Source of the DNA: Dethiosulfovibrio russensis
Lineage (GTDB): Bacteria; Synergistota; Synergistia; Synergistales; Dethiosulfovibrionaceae
Assembly (NCBI RefSeq): GCF_021568855.1
Contig: NZ_JAKGUG010000010.1
Span: 27,888-91,887, forward strand
Length of the DNA: 64,000 nt
Direction: 5' to 3'
In this document: piece by piece, positions 52,619 through 62,486 of the stretch
Layout: every line of letters begins with the position of its first letter
Position numbering within the stretch: the stretch's first letter is position 1
Translations under genes and position numbers: made by a program
The notes under the pieces: generated by a model
Databases searched by the model: none
What the model saw: the letters and a program-made list of their open reading frames with translations, nothing else
Told to the model about the DNA's origin: nothing

Positions 52619-54754
52619 ATGGCTCGAGCAGATGAAGCACGTGGTTTGTCCGTGGGGATACAGGTTACCTTGGTGGTCGGCGTCATGATAGCCCTCCTGA
52701 TGGCCGTTGTCGTCACAGTGGCGTCGGTGAGGTCCGGTAGGATGATGGAGGATACTATAGACGACGGAGGTCTGGGCTTCGTCGAAAGCCTCCAGACCGG
52801 CGCATCTCAGGAGATAGGATCTCTCAGAAAGTCCAACGAGTCCTTCGTCAATATAGTGGTACAGAGACTGTCCGGAAAGAGGACCTTCGAGAACGAGGAC
52901 ATGGTTTCGGTCGGAGATAAAGAGGTCCAGAAGATATTCGTCATGGACGGCGGTCTCAAGCTCATCACCGGAAACGAGGTTATGGTGGACGGATGGAAGG
53001 ATGCCATGGGAAGCCAGTTCTCCATTTTTCAGGTCACGAAAGAAGGACTGGTCAGGGTCTCCACCACATTGAAGGATGATGAGGGGCATTCCATGCTCGG
53101 AGGGCTTTTCGACGATACCACCGATGTCTACAAAGCGACGGTGGAGGGCAGAGAGACCTTTGAGGACATAGTCTGGTTGGGGGGGCTTCCCTACGCTGGC
53201 TGCTATAAACCTGTGGTGGACGCGGAAGGGGCGGTTCGGATGGTAGTTTTCGCCGGGACCTCTCTGGAGTCGGTCGAGAACAGGATACTCAGCTCCAGCC
53301 TCGGAGAGGGGAGCTACGGCATAATCTTCGACAAAGACGGAGCGGTGGTCATCCATCCCAAGTTGGAGAGGGGAGTCTCCATGTCGGAGAGCTGCCCTCC
53401 CCTCTGGAAAGCCTGTAAATCGGAGGGGCTCTTCGACACGACCGAGCCAGTGAGGTTCGATTATGACTTCAACGGTCGTAGGTCCATGGGCTACGTCCAG
53501 AGGATAGAGGGAACCGACTGGTACGCCATGATGGTGGTTAACGCCGACCTTGCCATGGCCCCGGTCGGAGCCATGAAGAGAGGACTCCTGCTCTGGACCC
53601 TGCCCCTGGCGGTAGTCGGCCTGGTCCTTCTGGCCTTCGCCGTGATCAAGCTGATGTCTCCTCTTAAGGAGGTCGTGACGGTTGCAGACCGCATAGCCGA
53701 GGGAGACCTGTCCATGGAGATAAGCGGAGACTCGTCCAACCGCAACGAGATAAAGAAAGTCATGGCCGCCTTCGGCCGTATCCTGGAGGAATACCGGGCC
53801 CTGGTTCAGAAGGTGGAGGACATGAACCGCCGGATAGCCGAAGGATCCAAGGCCATGAACGAAATATCCCGAGACGTCCACGAATCGCTGACCTCGGTGG
53901 ACGAAGCCTCCAAAGCCGTCGCCGAGATGGTGGACTCCATAGCGGCCTCCGCCGAGGAGACCAACGCCGGAGTGGAGGAAGTATCCTCTGGAGTCGCCAG
54001 CTCCACCCAGGTCGTGACCGAGTTGAGCGAACAGGCCAGCGTGGTATCGGAGAACGCCGAGGAGGGGCGCAGATCGGTCGAGGCGGTGACGGACGGAACC
54101 GGCAAAGCCGGAGAGGTCAGCGGTCGGGTAGAGGAAGCAGTGGCGGAACTTGGCAAATCGGTGGAGGGAATAAGCGGCTTCGTCAACACCATAGCCACCA
54201 TAGCGGACCAGACCAACCTGTTGGCTCTGAACGCCGCCATAGAGGCGGCCAGGGCCGGAGACGCCGGTCGAGGCTTCGCGGTAGTGGCGGAAGAGGTCCG
54301 TAAACTGGCGGAGGAAAGCAACGAAGCCGCCTCGAACATCCGTAGGGTCATAGAGGAAGTCCAAAAGGACATGTCCGTAGCCGCGGAGGACACCAGGGAA
54401 GCCGGAACAGTCATGGCCGATCTGCTGGAGCGTTCGAAACAGGCGGCGGCCAAGATCTCGGAGGTGACGGGAGGAGTGGGCTCCATGGCGGAGGGAATCC
54501 AGTCCATAGCGGCCGCCTCGGAGGAACAGACCGCCAGCACCCAGGAGATAGCCCGGGCCATTGATACCATAGCCTCCATGCTCAACGGAGGCCGAGACTC
54601 CGCCAAGGATACCGAGAGGGCAGCCAAGGAAATGGCCTCTCGCATGGAGAATCTTCAGATGATAAGGGAGGACCAGCAGGGCCAGCTGGCCGAGCTGCGG
54701 GAGCTGGTATCGATCTATAGGCTTGTCGAAGATAAGCCTGCCCTGAAGGCCTGA
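52619..54754 (+). CDS. Methyl-accepting chemotaxis protein with Cache 3/Cache 2-like sensor
   Basis: This 711-residue chemoreceptor has TM1 at about 14-36 and a periplasmic Cache region of the sCache_3 type ([51 protein letters not shown]). TM2 is at about 319-343, then HAMP, and the signalling tip is [26 protein letters not shown] lies eight bases before the ATG. Cache_3 receptors usually bind small organic acids. Codon choice in the C-terminal half is repetitive, and a 757-codon antisense frame there is only a shadow. Confidence 0.92.
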   Translation: MARADEARGLSVGIQVTLVVGVMIALLMAVVVTVASVRSGRMMEDTIDDGGLGFVESLQTGASQEIGSLRKSNESFVNIVVQRLSGKRTFENEDMVSVGDKEVQKIFVMDGGLKLITGNEVMVDGWKDAMGSQFSIFQVTKEGLVRVSTTLKDDEGHSMLGGLFDDTTDVYKATVEGRETFEDIVWLGGLPYAGCYKPVVDAEGAVRMVVFAGTSLESVENRILSSSLGEGSYGIIFDKDGAVVIHPKLERGVSMSESCPPLWKACKSEGLFDTTEPVRFDYDFNGRRSMGYVQRIEGTDWYAMMVVNADLAMAPVGAMKRGLLLWTLPLAVVGLVLLAFAVIKLMSPLKEVVTVADRIAEGDLSMEISGDSSNRNEIKKVMAAFGRILEEYRALVQKVEDMNRRIAEGSKAMNEISRDVHESLTSVDEASKAVAEMVDSIAASAEETNAGVEEVSSGVASSTQVVTELSEQASVVSENAEEGRRSVEAVTDGTGKAGEVSGRVEEAVAELGKSVEGISGFVNTIATIADQTNLLALNAAIEAARAGDAGRGFAVVAEEVRKLAEESNEAASNIRRVIEEVQKDMSVAAEDTREAGTVMADLLERSKQAAAKISEVTGGVGSMAEGIQSIAAASEEQTASTQEIARAIDTIASMLNGGRDSAKDTERAAKEMASRMENLQMIREDQQGQLAELRELVSIYRLVEDKPALKA

Positions 54755-54758
54755 AGGG

Positions 54759-54787
54759 TTGAGAATGTCCTCCGTACGGTCTAATAT
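54759..54787 (+). promoter_or_regulatory. Promoter of transaldolase gene
   Basis: TTGAGA at 54759-54764, 17 bases, TAATAT at 54782-54787, 26 bases before the ATG at 54813. Confidence 0.55.
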
Positions 54788-54812
54788 TGTACGATCGAAG
54801 GGAGCGATGGTC

Positions 54813-55898
54813 ATGACCAATATATGGAAGGCGGCCGAGCTGGGGCAGAGCATCTGGTGCGACTATATAAGCAGAGAGCTTCTGTCCTCCGGTGGGCTGG
54901 ACGAGATGATGGAAAAAGGCGTTCGGGGGGTGACGTCGAACCCGGCCATCTTCAACAAGGCCATCTCCAAAGGGGACGGCTACGACGACGCTATAAAGGC
55001 CATGGCGAAATCGGGAATGTTCGATCTGGACATATACGAGGGGCTGGCTCTGGAGGATATCTCCGACGCTGCGGACCGTATGACCCCGGTATTCGAGGCC
55101 ACCGGAGGGACCGACGGCTACGTCAGCCTGGAGGTCGATCCCCGTCTGGCTGACGACGAGGAACGCACCGTTTCGGAGGCTCTAAGGCTTAGGTCCCTTC
55201 TCGGAAGACCTAACGTGATGATAAAGATCCCCGCCACCGAAGCCGGTATCTCCGCTCTGGAGAGAGCTACAGCCGCGGGGGTATCGGTAAACGCCACATT
55301 GATATTCTCAGTGGCTCAGACCGAGGCGGTGGGAAGGGCCTATATCAGGGGACTGAAGGCCAGGCTCGACAGAGGTGACGATGTATCGTCGGTACGTTCG
55401 GTTGCGTCCCTTTTCGTCAGCCGTGTGGACTCGGCGGTGGACCCCCTTCTTCAGGAGAGGGCTCCGGAACTCATGGGAAAGATAGCCGTGGACAACGCCA
55501 GGCTGGCATACAACAGATGGGGAGAGATCTTCTCCGGGGCGGATTGGAAGCTCCTTGCCAAGGCCGGGGGGTGCCCTCAGAGGATGCTCTGGGCCAGCAC
55601 TGGAACGAAGAACCGTTCCTATAGAGATACCCTCTACGTTGAGGAGCTCATAGGTCCCGACACGGTGAACACCGTGCCTCCTGCGACAATGGATGCCTTC
55701 TTGGACCACGGATTGGTGGAGAATAGAGTCGCTTGTGATCTGGACGATGCTTTTCTCAGAAGACAGAGCCTCGTCGATCTCGGGGTGGACCTGGATCGAA
55801 TATGCGACGGGTTGAGAGAGGACGGAGTGGATGCCTTTGTGACGGCCTTCGACGAGCTCTTGAATGCGGTTCGAGAAAAGGCGTCTAGCTTCAGATAG
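54813..55898 (+). CDS. tal: Transaldolase
   Basis: This 361-residue enzyme exchanges three-carbon units between sugar phosphates in the non-oxidative pentose phosphate pathway. GVRGVTSNPAIFNKAIS, YVSLEVDPRLA, VMIKIPATEAGISAL with the Schiff-base Lys, VNATLIFSVAQ and MLWASTGTKN are conserved. The length fits the longer transaldolase type also seen in actinobacteria and cyanobacteria. ATG 54813 is eight bases after AAGGGAG; ATG 54807 is too close. The next gene, a chemoreceptor, starts 26 bp later and may be co-transcribed. Confidence 0.93.
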   Translation: MTNIWKAAELGQSIWCDYISRELLSSGGLDEMMEKGVRGVTSNPAIFNKAISKGDGYDDAIKAMAKSGMFDLDIYEGLALEDISDAADRMTPVFEATGGTDGYVSLEVDPRLADDEERTVSEALRLRSLLGRPNVMIKIPATEAGISALERATAAGVSVNATLIFSVAQTEAVGRAYIRGLKARLDRGDDVSSVRSVASLFVSRVDSAVDPLLQERAPELMGKIAVDNARLAYNRWGEIFSGADWKLLAKAGGCPQRMLWASTGTKNRSYRDTLYVEELIGPDTVNTVPPATMDAFLDHGLVENRVACDLDDAFLRRQSLVDLGVDLDRICDGLREDGVDAFVTAFDELLNAVREKASSFR

Positions 55899-55924
55899 AT
55901 CCAGGCTAAAACGAGGAGGGCGAC

Positions 55925-58078
55925 ATGAGGATATCGACTAAATTAATCGGCGGATTTCTCGCCGTGGCTGCCATATGTGCGGTCGTTGGAACTGTAGGCT
56001 ATCGAGGGATGTCGAGCCTCTCCGAGTCTCTGAACGTGCTGGGCACGGAGAAGGTCCAGGCCCTTAAACTGGTAGAGGAGATAAACTCGGAGCAGCTTAC
56101 GGTAGCCAAGTCGGCGGCCCAGCTCCTTCAGGAAGGACTTCCGCTGGAGAGGCGTCAGGAACTCTACGAATCCATAAAGCATGGATTCGTCAGGGCTGAG
56201 AGAGCCATAGAGGTTTTCTCTACCATACCGAAGTCCTCCATGGAACAGATGGCATGGGATTCTTTCGGTCCATCCTGGGAGAGCTGGAAGGGGAGCGTCG
56301 AGGGGTTTTTATCCATGTGCGACGAGCTCGACGGTTTTGGGATAGCCGCTCCGACCGCCTTTGAGGCAGATCTGGCTAAGCTTCTGTCCAAGCACGAGGA
56401 CTGGGTTATAAAGCTCAGCGAGGCCATAGTGACCCAGACCAAGTTCACCGGTGAGCTCGACCCCTCCAAATGCGCACTCGGAAGTTTTTTGAGCTCGTTT
56501 CGTACGGACAACGGCAAACTGGCCGATATCTTCAAGCTCATATCTTTACAGCATGAAAAGCTCCATAAGAGCGCTGCCTTCATAAACAAGCTGATAGACA
56601 GAAAGGGAACAGTGTCCAACGACGTCATGAGGGAGAGGCTCGAACTGGCCTACGTCAGCAGAATCCTGTCTCCTCTGTCCAACATGAGGGGGCTTTTCAG
56701 AAAGGCATCCGATGTGGCCCAGCAGTCGGTGAAAAAATACGAGGATATGGCCCGTTTCTACGGGGAGGAGATGCTCCATGGTCAACAGGCAGTAGTGTCC
56801 GTAATGGACGACGTCATAGCCGTGACCGACGGTGAGGTCAACTCCGCCGCCAAGAACGGCATGGCCATGGCTAAGAAGTCGGCCAGGACCGCAGTAGTGT
56901 CGGTGGCGATCGGGGTCGTCCTGGCTCTAGGGCTCGGTTTCTTGTTGTCTCGATCCATAACCGGTCCTATAGCCTCGGTGGTGCGTTTTGCCGAGAAGGG
57001 TAGAGACGGAGATCTCACATTGGAGGAATCGGACTTCCAGGTGGGGTCGGGCGGTGAGATGGCCAGGATGGCCGAAGCTCTGGCAGAGATGGTGTCCAAG
57101 CAGAGAGACGTCGTCCGGCGGATTCTGCGACAGGCCGGAGAGTTCTCCGACGGCTCCGGTACCCTGGCGGCGTTGGCCGAGGAGATGAACGCTTCCATGG
57201 CAGAGGTCCAGTCCGCTGTGGACAAGGTGGCACAGTTGGCGGAAAACGGAGCGGCCGCCTTGCAGCAGACCTCCGCAGGGGTGGAGGAGATCGCCGCCGG
57301 TGCCGAGAGGACCGCCAAGTTCTCCAAGGAGACCGCCGACGCCGCCGAGGAAGGACGGCGCAGTACCGACGAGGCCGCCTCCGAGATGGGCAAGACCATA
57401 GACGAGGTCAACGGTCTAGGGGAGTTCACCGTCAAGACCAAGGACAACATCTCCGACCTCGCCAAGTCGGTGGACGCTATAGCCGGTTTCGTGACCACCA
57501 TAACCACCATCGCCGACCAGACCAATCTACTTGCCCTCAACGCCGCAATAGAGGCTGCCAGGGCCGGAGAGGCCGGTAGAGGTTTTGCGGTTGTGGCCGA
57601 GGAGGTCCGCAAGCTGGCGGAGGAGTCGGCCGGAGCGGCCCAGGAGGTATCCAAGCTCATAGACGAGCTGACCGACAAGGCCCGTCAGTCCGTCTCGGTC
57701 GCAGGCAAGACTGAGAAAATGGTGGAGGACGTCATAGAGAAGGCGGAGAACTCCAGGGACAAGCTCGGGACGGTCCTGAACCAGGTTGACAGGATAACCG
57801 AAGGGGTCGAGGAGATGGCCAAGGTGGCGGAGAATCAATCGGCCTCGTCTCAGGAGATGGCCTCCGCCATAGAGTCGGTCTCCAGGACGGTCATGGAGGT
57901 CGCGGAGATGATGGAGACGGTCCGTACCGCCACGGACGAGACGGCTAAGGCGGCCGACGGGGTCTCACAGGAGGCCCAGACCATGTCCGGTAGAGCGGAC
58001 GATCTGGTGTCCCTCGTCAAGGTGTTCAAGGTGGATCGTCAGGACCGGGCCTCAGGGCTCGAGCCTTTCGAGGGCTAG
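55925..58078 (+). CDS. Methyl-accepting chemotaxis protein with an extracytoplasmic CZB-like zinc-binding region
   Basis: This 717-residue chemoreceptor has TM1 at about 8-27 and TM2 at about 321-344. Between them the helical ligand domain contains a CZB-like pattern: His157 (KHEDW), Cys183 (CALGSFL), His210 and His214 (QHEKLH). This is the three-His one-Cys arrangement of chemoreceptor zinc-binding domains, which are usually cytoplasmic and C-terminal; here topology puts it outside. HAMP and a normal signalling tip ([20 protein letters not shown]) follow. GAGGAGGG precedes the ATG. It may sense zinc or an oxidant such as hypochlorous acid, as known CZB proteins do. Confidence 0.88.
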   Translation: MRISTKLIGGFLAVAAICAVVGTVGYRGMSSLSESLNVLGTEKVQALKLVEEINSEQLTVAKSAAQLLQEGLPLERRQELYESIKHGFVRAERAIEVFSTIPKSSMEQMAWDSFGPSWESWKGSVEGFLSMCDELDGFGIAAPTAFEADLAKLLSKHEDWVIKLSEAIVTQTKFTGELDPSKCALGSFLSSFRTDNGKLADIFKLISLQHEKLHKSAAFINKLIDRKGTVSNDVMRERLELAYVSRILSPLSNMRGLFRKASDVAQQSVKKYEDMARFYGEEMLHGQQAVVSVMDDVIAVTDGEVNSAAKNGMAMAKKSARTAVVSVAIGVVLALGLGFLLSRSITGPIASVVRFAEKGRDGDLTLEESDFQVGSGGEMARMAEALAEMVSKQRDVVRRILRQAGEFSDGSGTLAALAEEMNASMAEVQSAVDKVAQLAENGAAALQQTSAGVEEIAAGAERTAKFSKETADAAEEGRRSTDEAASEMGKTIDEVNGLGEFTVKTKDNISDLAKSVDAIAGFVTTITTIADQTNLLALNAAIEAARAGEAGRGFAVVAEEVRKLAEESAGAAQEVSKLIDELTDKARQSVSVAGKTEKMVEDVIEKAENSRDKLGTVLNQVDRITEGVEEMAKVAENQSASSQEMASAIESVSRTVMEVAEMMETVRTATDETAKAADGVSQEAQTMSGRADDLVSLVKVFKVDRQDRASGLEPFEG

Positions 58079-58083
58079 CGATC

Positions 58084-58806
58084 GTGAACTCTCTGATCTG
58101 GGGTGGTGCGGCGATCTTCGCCGGCAGCCTCGTCCAGGGATGTGCCGGGTTCGCCTTCTCTCTGGTGGCGGCGCCTTTTCTACTGTTCTTTCTCTCCCAG
58201 CAGGTGGTCATTCCCATGCTGGTTTTGGTCAGCATGGGGCTGAACGTGATGGTCTTAAAGGACTGTTGGTCCTCTCTGGATTTCAGAAAGGTGCTGCCCA
58301 TACTGGCTGGAGGGGTGGTCACCCTGCCGTTGGGTATATGGATATTGACTGCCTTGGATCCCAGGGCTTTCAGGCTTTTCGTGGGAACCTTCATAGTCCT
58401 GGTGGCTATGGTGATGCTCTCGGGATGGAGGAAGCCCCTTCCCTACAGCCTCTGGGCTCTGGGCCCCATAGGAATGGTCAGCGGCATTCTGAACGGCAGT
58501 CTCTCCATGAGCGGACCTCCAGTTGTTCTGTTTCTGACGAATCAGGGAACGGGGAAGGACGAGTTCAGGGCCAATCTGGCGGCGTATTTCATGTCGTTGA
58601 ACGTCGCCACAATCTCCCTTTATGCCTTCAAAGGTGTCCTTACCGCTCAGGTGCTGGCGATAACCGGGGCCTACGTGCCTGTGTTGCTGGTGGGAACCTG
58701 GCTGGGGATAAAGGTGTCCAGGCTCTTGCCGGAGGAGGTATTCAGGAAGATAACCCTGTCTTTGATAATAATGACCGGAGCGGTATTGATAGGGTCGAAC
58801 CTGTAA
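58084..58806 (+). CDS. TauE/SafE-family permease
   Basis: This 240-residue protein has about eight membrane helices and two repeats with the family pattern G-x-x-x-G-x-x-G (GSLVQGCAGFAFSLVAAPFL and GMVSGILNGSLSMSGPPVVL). TauE/SafE proteins move sulfite, sulfonates, sulfoacetate or other organic anions; the substrate here is unknown. The start is a GTG five bases after the chemoreceptor stop, so it is probably in the same transcript. Linkage to that receptor is suggestive but not proof of shared function. Confidence 0.88.
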   Translation: MNSLIWGGAAIFAGSLVQGCAGFAFSLVAAPFLLFFLSQQVVIPMLVLVSMGLNVMVLKDCWSSLDFRKVLPILAGGVVTLPLGIWILTALDPRAFRLFVGTFIVLVAMVMLSGWRKPLPYSLWALGPIGMVSGILNGSLSMSGPPVVLFLTNQGTGKDEFRANLAAYFMSLNVATISLYAFKGVLTAQVLAITGAYVPVLLVGTWLGIKVSRLLPEEVFRKITLSLIIMTGAVLIGSNL

Positions 58807-58815
58807 CGATAATCG

Positions 58816-58854
58816 TAGAAACCCCCGAGAGAAACTTTCTCTCGGGGGTTTCTA
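58816..58854. terminator. Bidirectional hairpin terminator
   Basis: A 19-bp perfect stem (TAGAAACCCCCGAGAGAAA and complement) around one base lies just past the permease stop. The T tract after it is weak on the + strand (TTTCTA within the stem). Confidence 0.8.
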
Positions 58855-58919
58855 ATGGTTCCTTTATAAAGGAGATTGTGTCACTAAAAAGGCTTGATGG
58901 ATCGATTCTAGTCTCAGAG

Positions 58920-60362
58920 CTATTCCTCGAAGAAAACCTTGAAATCCGAGTCCACCTTGCCCTGCCCCATGTACCTTGCCCGGTAGTCCTTCAGTAGGTC
59001 GAGGAACTTAGGTGTAAGCAGAAGTATGGCCAGCAGATTGACGAATATAGGGATACCTATGGAAATATCTATAAACATCCACACTTTATAGGTGGGAAGG
59101 CCGTAGGCGTGAGCGTAGAGCACCAGTAAAAATCCCGGCAGGGGGTAGATGTACTTGTTGAACTTAAGCACCTTGTACAGATTCTTCGAGTGAGGGCCTA
59201 CGACGTAGGTGAGCAACGTCTCAAACTGGGCGAAAAGCCCTGTCGATGTCGTGAGGCCGAATAGAAAAATACCCACCACCAGGACGGTGGTCCCAAGAGT
59301 TCCTACTCCCTTAGAGAAGGCACTTAGAGTCAGTGTTGCCCCGTCCAGGCCGGAGCTCCATGCCCCTGAGTTTATGATCATGATGGCGGTCACCGAGCAT
59401 ATGACCAAGGTGTCCATAAAGACCTCGAATATGCCCATGATGCCCTGTTTCACAGGATGATTGACCCTGGCGGAAGCGTGGATCATGGGAGAGGATCCCC
59501 AGCCAGCCTCGTTGCTGTAGACCGCACGGGCCATTCCGACGGAGATCATCTTTGCAAAGGCAGCTCCGGCAAAACCGCCTACCGCCGCGGTTCCGGTGAA
59601 GGCGCTCTCGAATATGAGCCCGAAGGTGTGAGGTATGGCGGCGGTGTCTTTAAGGATAACCATAAGGGCTCCCCCGATGTAGAAAAGGCACATAAAGGGG
59701 ACCACCGCGACGGCTATCTTGCCGAGCCCCCTGATGCCGCCCCAGATGGAGGCGTAGAGGAGGACCAGAAAGACGAAGCTAACCAACAGGAGGTTCACGT
59801 CGAAGACCCCCGCCACAGCTTCCGCCACTGTGTAGTTCTGGATGGTGAAGAAATAGCAGATTAGAAACCCTATCAGGAACAGCCCGCTGAGAACCTTCGC
59901 CAGGCCATGCCAGCCTCGCTCCTGGCCGAGCCCTCTTTGGATATAGTAGGTAGGCCCTCCGTAGGTGCTCTGTCCGTCGTCCAGCACGGTCCTGTAGTGG
60001 ACCGCCAAGGTGACCTCGACCATCTTTATGAGCTGGCCGAATATGCCCGCCATCCACATCCAGAAGACCGCCCCGGGTCCTCCGACGGCTATGGCTGTGG
60101 CGACTCCCCCGATGTTGCCCACTCCGACGGTGGAGCCTATGGCGACGCTGACCGCCTCGTAGGGGGACAATAACCCAGGGCCGTCGTCCACCTTGCCGGA
60201 GAAGATCCGCCCCACTGTATTTTTAAAGATATAGCCGCCGTTCCTGAACTGAAAGCACCCCGAGACCAGGGTAAAAAATACCCCCGAGCCGAGCACCATC
60301 ACTATGAGGGGAGTTCCCCACACCCAATCGACTAACTGCTCCACAAAACCCAGAAAATTCAT
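58920..60362 (-). CDS. AGCS-family alanine/glycine:cation symporter
   Basis: This 480-residue protein with about 11 membrane helices belongs to the sodium:alanine symporter family. Hallmarks are GTPLIVMVLGSGVFFTL, AIGSTVGVGNIGGVATAI, YSNEAGWGSSPMIHASA and FGLTTSTGLFAQFETL. It should take up alanine or glycine with Na+ at the inner membrane. GGAAGGGAGGGA lies before the ATG. A repeat element begins about 40 bp upstream of this start. It fits the amino-acid-fermenting life style suggested by the window. Confidence 0.93.
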   Translation of the reverse strand: MNFLGFVEQLVDWVWGTPLIVMVLGSGVFFTLVSGCFQFRNGGYIFKNTVGRIFSGKVDDGPGLLSPYEAVSVAIGSTVGVGNIGGVATAIAVGGPGAVFWMWMAGIFGQLIKMVEVTLAVHYRTVLDDGQSTYGGPTYYIQRGLGQERGWHGLAKVLSGLFLIGFLICYFFTIQNYTVAEAVAGVFDVNLLLVSFVFLVLLYASIWGGIRGLGKIAVAVVPFMCLFYIGGALMVILKDTAAIPHTFGLIFESAFTGTAAVGGFAGAAFAKMISVGMARAVYSNEAGWGSSPMIHASARVNHPVKQGIMGIFEVFMDTLVICSVTAIMIINSGAWSSGLDGATLTLSAFSKGVGTLGTTVLVVGIFLFGLTTSTGLFAQFETLLTYVVGPHSKNLYKVLKFNKYIYPLPGFLLVLYAHAYGLPTYKVWMFIDISIGIPIFVNLLAILLLTPKFLDLLKDYRARYMGQGKVDSDFKVFFEE

Positions 60363-60403
60363 CTATTTCCCTCCCTTCCGGTCTACATCGTTATAAATAA
60401 AAA

Positions 60404-60652
60404 GGGACCTCTATAAACTCTGATCCTCGGAGAGATCGTTCCGACGGAGCCCATTTGAGCCCGTATACTCGACCTGCCGTCGTGTAGAACGAATGGGGCG
60501 ACAGGACGTCGCCCCAAGCCGAGGGGGCACAGGACGTGCCCTCCGAGGCGGTTCGTACGGAACAGGCAGGTCGAGTCTACGATTGGGCGAAACAGGGCGC
60601 AGGCGGGACGGTCTCTCCGAGGGAACTCAACGGTGAGTTTTTAGAGGTGCTC
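60404..60652. repeat. Palindromic repeat element, copy 1 (about 250 bp)
   Basis: The ends are imperfect inverted repeats of about 45 bp (ACCTCTATAAACTC on the left, GAGTTTTTAGAGGT on the right). Inside are two hairpins with the same loop AGGAC: GGGGCGAC...GTCGCCCC at 60495-60515 and GAGGGGGCAC...GTGCCCTC at 60521-60543, inside CGACCTGCC...GGCAGGTCG arms. The near-identical reverse complement occurs at 63798 onward and a shortened copy at 62425. There is no ORF of note in it. It ends five bases before the stop codon of the amidinotransferase-like gene. Confidence 0.88.
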
Positions 60653-60657
60653 AAAAG

Positions 60658-61533
60658 CTACTTACGAAGAAGGGGCCTGGTAAGACAGGTAGGTCCTCCG
60701 CCACCCTTCCAGCATATCTCGGTTCCAGGGAACTCCAGAACCTCCATGCCAGCCTCCTGTAGCCTGCCCTTGGTGATAGGGTTGCCCTCTATCATGAGGA
60801 CCAGACCGGGCTCCAGGGCCAGGACGTTACAGGCCATGGTGTCGTACTCCTGATCTGGGACCTCTATCAGGTTATATCCCCGATGAAGAAGCTCCTGCCG
60901 GAATGTGACTGGCATCTGTCTGGAGTAGACAACCGCCGCCTTATGGTCCACAGGGCTTATAAAGGACATGAGATGAAGACACTCCTCCGGCCCATTCCAG
61001 TGAGGTATGGGGTAGTCCAGCACCTCGAAGTTACCGGCAGCCAGATCCCTCAGCTGGCTGACTCCCTCGGGGTTGGTCCTGTAGCTGATCCCCACCGCCA
61101 GAGTACTCTCGTCCAACCAGGCCATGTCCCCCGCTTCCATGGTTCCCTCGCCCTCTATGGCTCCCAGCTTGGGCAGGCCGATGGAGTCGAACAGGCGGCC
61201 AGCCTCTGTTGCCTCGGCCCTCCGTTGGGGCTTGCCCATGTTGAAGAGAATATAGCCTTTGTCGGTGACCATACAGGAGTCCCTGGCGTACATCGAGTCG
61301 GGTCCGGTTCCATCCTGGGAGGGGAGGCCAAACACCTCGGGCACGTGGCTCTTTATAATGGATAGAAATGCATCGTATTCGTCCATAGCCTTGGAGTAGT
61401 TCACCGGCTCGGTGTAGCCCAGATCCCTCCAGCAGGAGTCCAGGACCTCCTGGCTTCCGTAGGCGTCTTCAGCCCTTTTCACCATTATCTTCTCTATCTT
61501 TCCGACTTCCGACTGAGCTCCCCAGGGTTTCAT
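60658..61533 (-). CDS. Amidinotransferase/dimethylarginine dimethylaminohydrolase-like enzyme
   Basis: This 291-residue protein of the guanidine-modifying superfamily has SMYARDSCM with the substrate-binding Asp, EAGDMAWL, CLHLMSFISPVD with the catalytic His, and GGGPTCLTRPL with nucleophile Cys283. It could hydrolyse N-methylarginine or arginine-like substrates, or transfer an amidino group; the length fits DDAH-like members. AAAGGAGGCA lies upstream of the ATG. It is divergent from an Lrp-type regulator, which probably controls it. It differs from arcA in lacking the ADI-specific NLYFTRD segment. Confidence 0.85.
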   Translation of the reverse strand: MKPWGAQSEVGKIEKIMVKRAEDAYGSQEVLDSCWRDLGYTEPVNYSKAMDEYDAFLSIIKSHVPEVFGLPSQDGTGPDSMYARDSCMVTDKGYILFNMGKPQRRAEATEAGRLFDSIGLPKLGAIEGEGTMEAGDMAWLDESTLAVGISYRTNPEGVSQLRDLAAGNFEVLDYPIPHWNGPEECLHLMSFISPVDHKAAVVYSRQMPVTFRQELLHRGYNLIEVPDQEYDTMACNVLALEPGLVLMIEGNPITKGRLQEAGMEVLEFPGTEICWKGGGGPTCLTRPLLRK

Positions 61534-61702
61534 GCAGAGTGCCTCCTTTGAGTTCTTTTAGATTATTTGCTCTTGCATAAATAGGATAAACGATATATGC
61601 TCTTTTCCACAGGGGTTTTGTAATAGATTAGGAGATTACAGGTTACATACACCTATTGTTTCCGGCTACAACTTTACGTTTGAGAGCAAGAGGGAGGACA
61701 AT

Positions 61703-62155
61703 ATGACCATAAAAGACGGCAACCTACTGGACGACACCGGCCTGGCGATCCTCAGGGAACTTCAGGCAAACGGCAGGATCTCCTTCAGAGAGCTAGGGAA
61801 GAAAGTGGGCCTCTCCGCCCCGGCGGCAATAGAGAGGGTCCGGCGAATGGAGAGCGTCGGGATAATTATGGGATATGGGGCCAGGATAGACCCGGAAAAG
61901 GCGGGCTTTCCGATCAGGGCCATGTCCGCCATGTCCACGGACTTCAAAAACCCCGACCCCTACCTGGCGGACAAGATAACCGCTATACCGGAGGTCATAA
62001 GGTGCCTGAGCATCACAGGACAGGACGACTACTACGTCGAGATAGTCGCCAGGTCAATAAAGGATCTTGAGAGAATACTTGGAGAGCTGACCAGGATAGG
62101 CAAACTGTGCACCTCCATAGTCCTGTCCTCCATCGAGAAGGACCTAAAAATCTAA
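61703..62155 (+). CDS. Lrp/AsnC-family transcriptional regulator
   Basis: This 150-residue protein has an N-terminal helix-turn-helix (ILRELQANGRISFRELGKKV, then LSAPAAIERVRRMESVGII) and a RAM ligand domain (about residues 70-140, with VIRCLSITGQDDYYVEIVA). Lrp/AsnC proteins sense amino acids. It is transcribed away from the amidinotransferase-like gene across a 169-bp A+T-rich intergenic stretch, the usual layout of a regulator and its target. GGGAGGA precedes the ATG. The stop codon lies at the edge of a terminator hairpin. Confidence 0.92.
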   Translation: MTIKDGNLLDDTGLAILRELQANGRISFRELGKKVGLSAPAAIERVRRMESVGIIMGYGARIDPEKAGFPIRAMSAMSTDFKNPDPYLADKITAIPEVIRCLSITGQDDYYVEIVARSIKDLERILGELTRIGKLCTSIVLSSIEKDLKI

Positions 62156-62184
62156 AGGACGGCTCTTAGAGCCGTCCTTTAAGG
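62154..62184 (+). terminator. Terminator after Lrp-type gene
   Basis: AAAGGACGGCTCT and AGAGCCGTCCTTT form a perfect 13-bp stem around one T (62154-62180). The stem starts within the TAA stop codon. Confidence 0.8.
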
Positions 62185-62424
62185 TAACCTCCCCGTATTT
62201 AGACAAGCTTTTTGCTGATCTCAGAAAATGAGAAAGACAAAACTTTTGTTATTGGTATATCGTGTGGAAGCATCGGTCCTGGTGTTGACACTTACTCGGA
62301 CAGGAAAACATGCGGATCTTTTTGGGAAATAAGGCACCCTGTGGGATGGAAAATTCCTCAGGGTTCCTGTGTTTTAAGCATGTCTGAATAACTACTTCAC
62401 GTCGAGGTGCAGGGCATTGTCCGG
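62185..62424. other. Non-coding stretch, possibly degenerate DNA
   Basis: About 240 bp without a plausible gene between the Lrp terminator and the shortened repeat copy. A short open frame around 62258-62330 ends in TAA but shows no recognisable family. It may be decayed sequence associated with the repeat. Confidence 0.4.
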
Positions 62425-62486
62425 CAGGGCGGAGCCGAAATGACCTCTCCGAGGAAATTCGAAAGTGAGTTTTTATAGAGGTGCCC
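62425..62486. repeat. Palindromic repeat element, truncated copy 2
   Basis: This matches only the right end of the repeat (CAGGGCGGAGCCGAAA, then CCTCTCCGAGGAAA and GTGAGTTTTTATAGAGGTG). The two hairpins with AGGAC loops are missing. It ends immediately before the stop codon of the CorC-type gene at 62487. Confidence 0.8.

Noticed and set aside
52580..54853. 757-codon open frame on the minus strand opposite a chemoreceptor gene
   Set aside because: It is His/Gly/Arg/Leu-rich nonsense complementary to a clear chemoreceptor with TM, HAMP and signalling motifs, and results from codon bias.
46030..57980. Long near-identical stretches shared by the three chemoreceptor genes as a recent duplication
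   Set aside because: Similarity is confined to the signalling tip, conserved in all chemoreceptors; the sensor regions differ entirely.
60521..60543. Repeat hairpins as a CRISPR array
   Set aside because: There are no regularly spaced direct repeats with unique spacers; the hairpins belong to a palindromic element.
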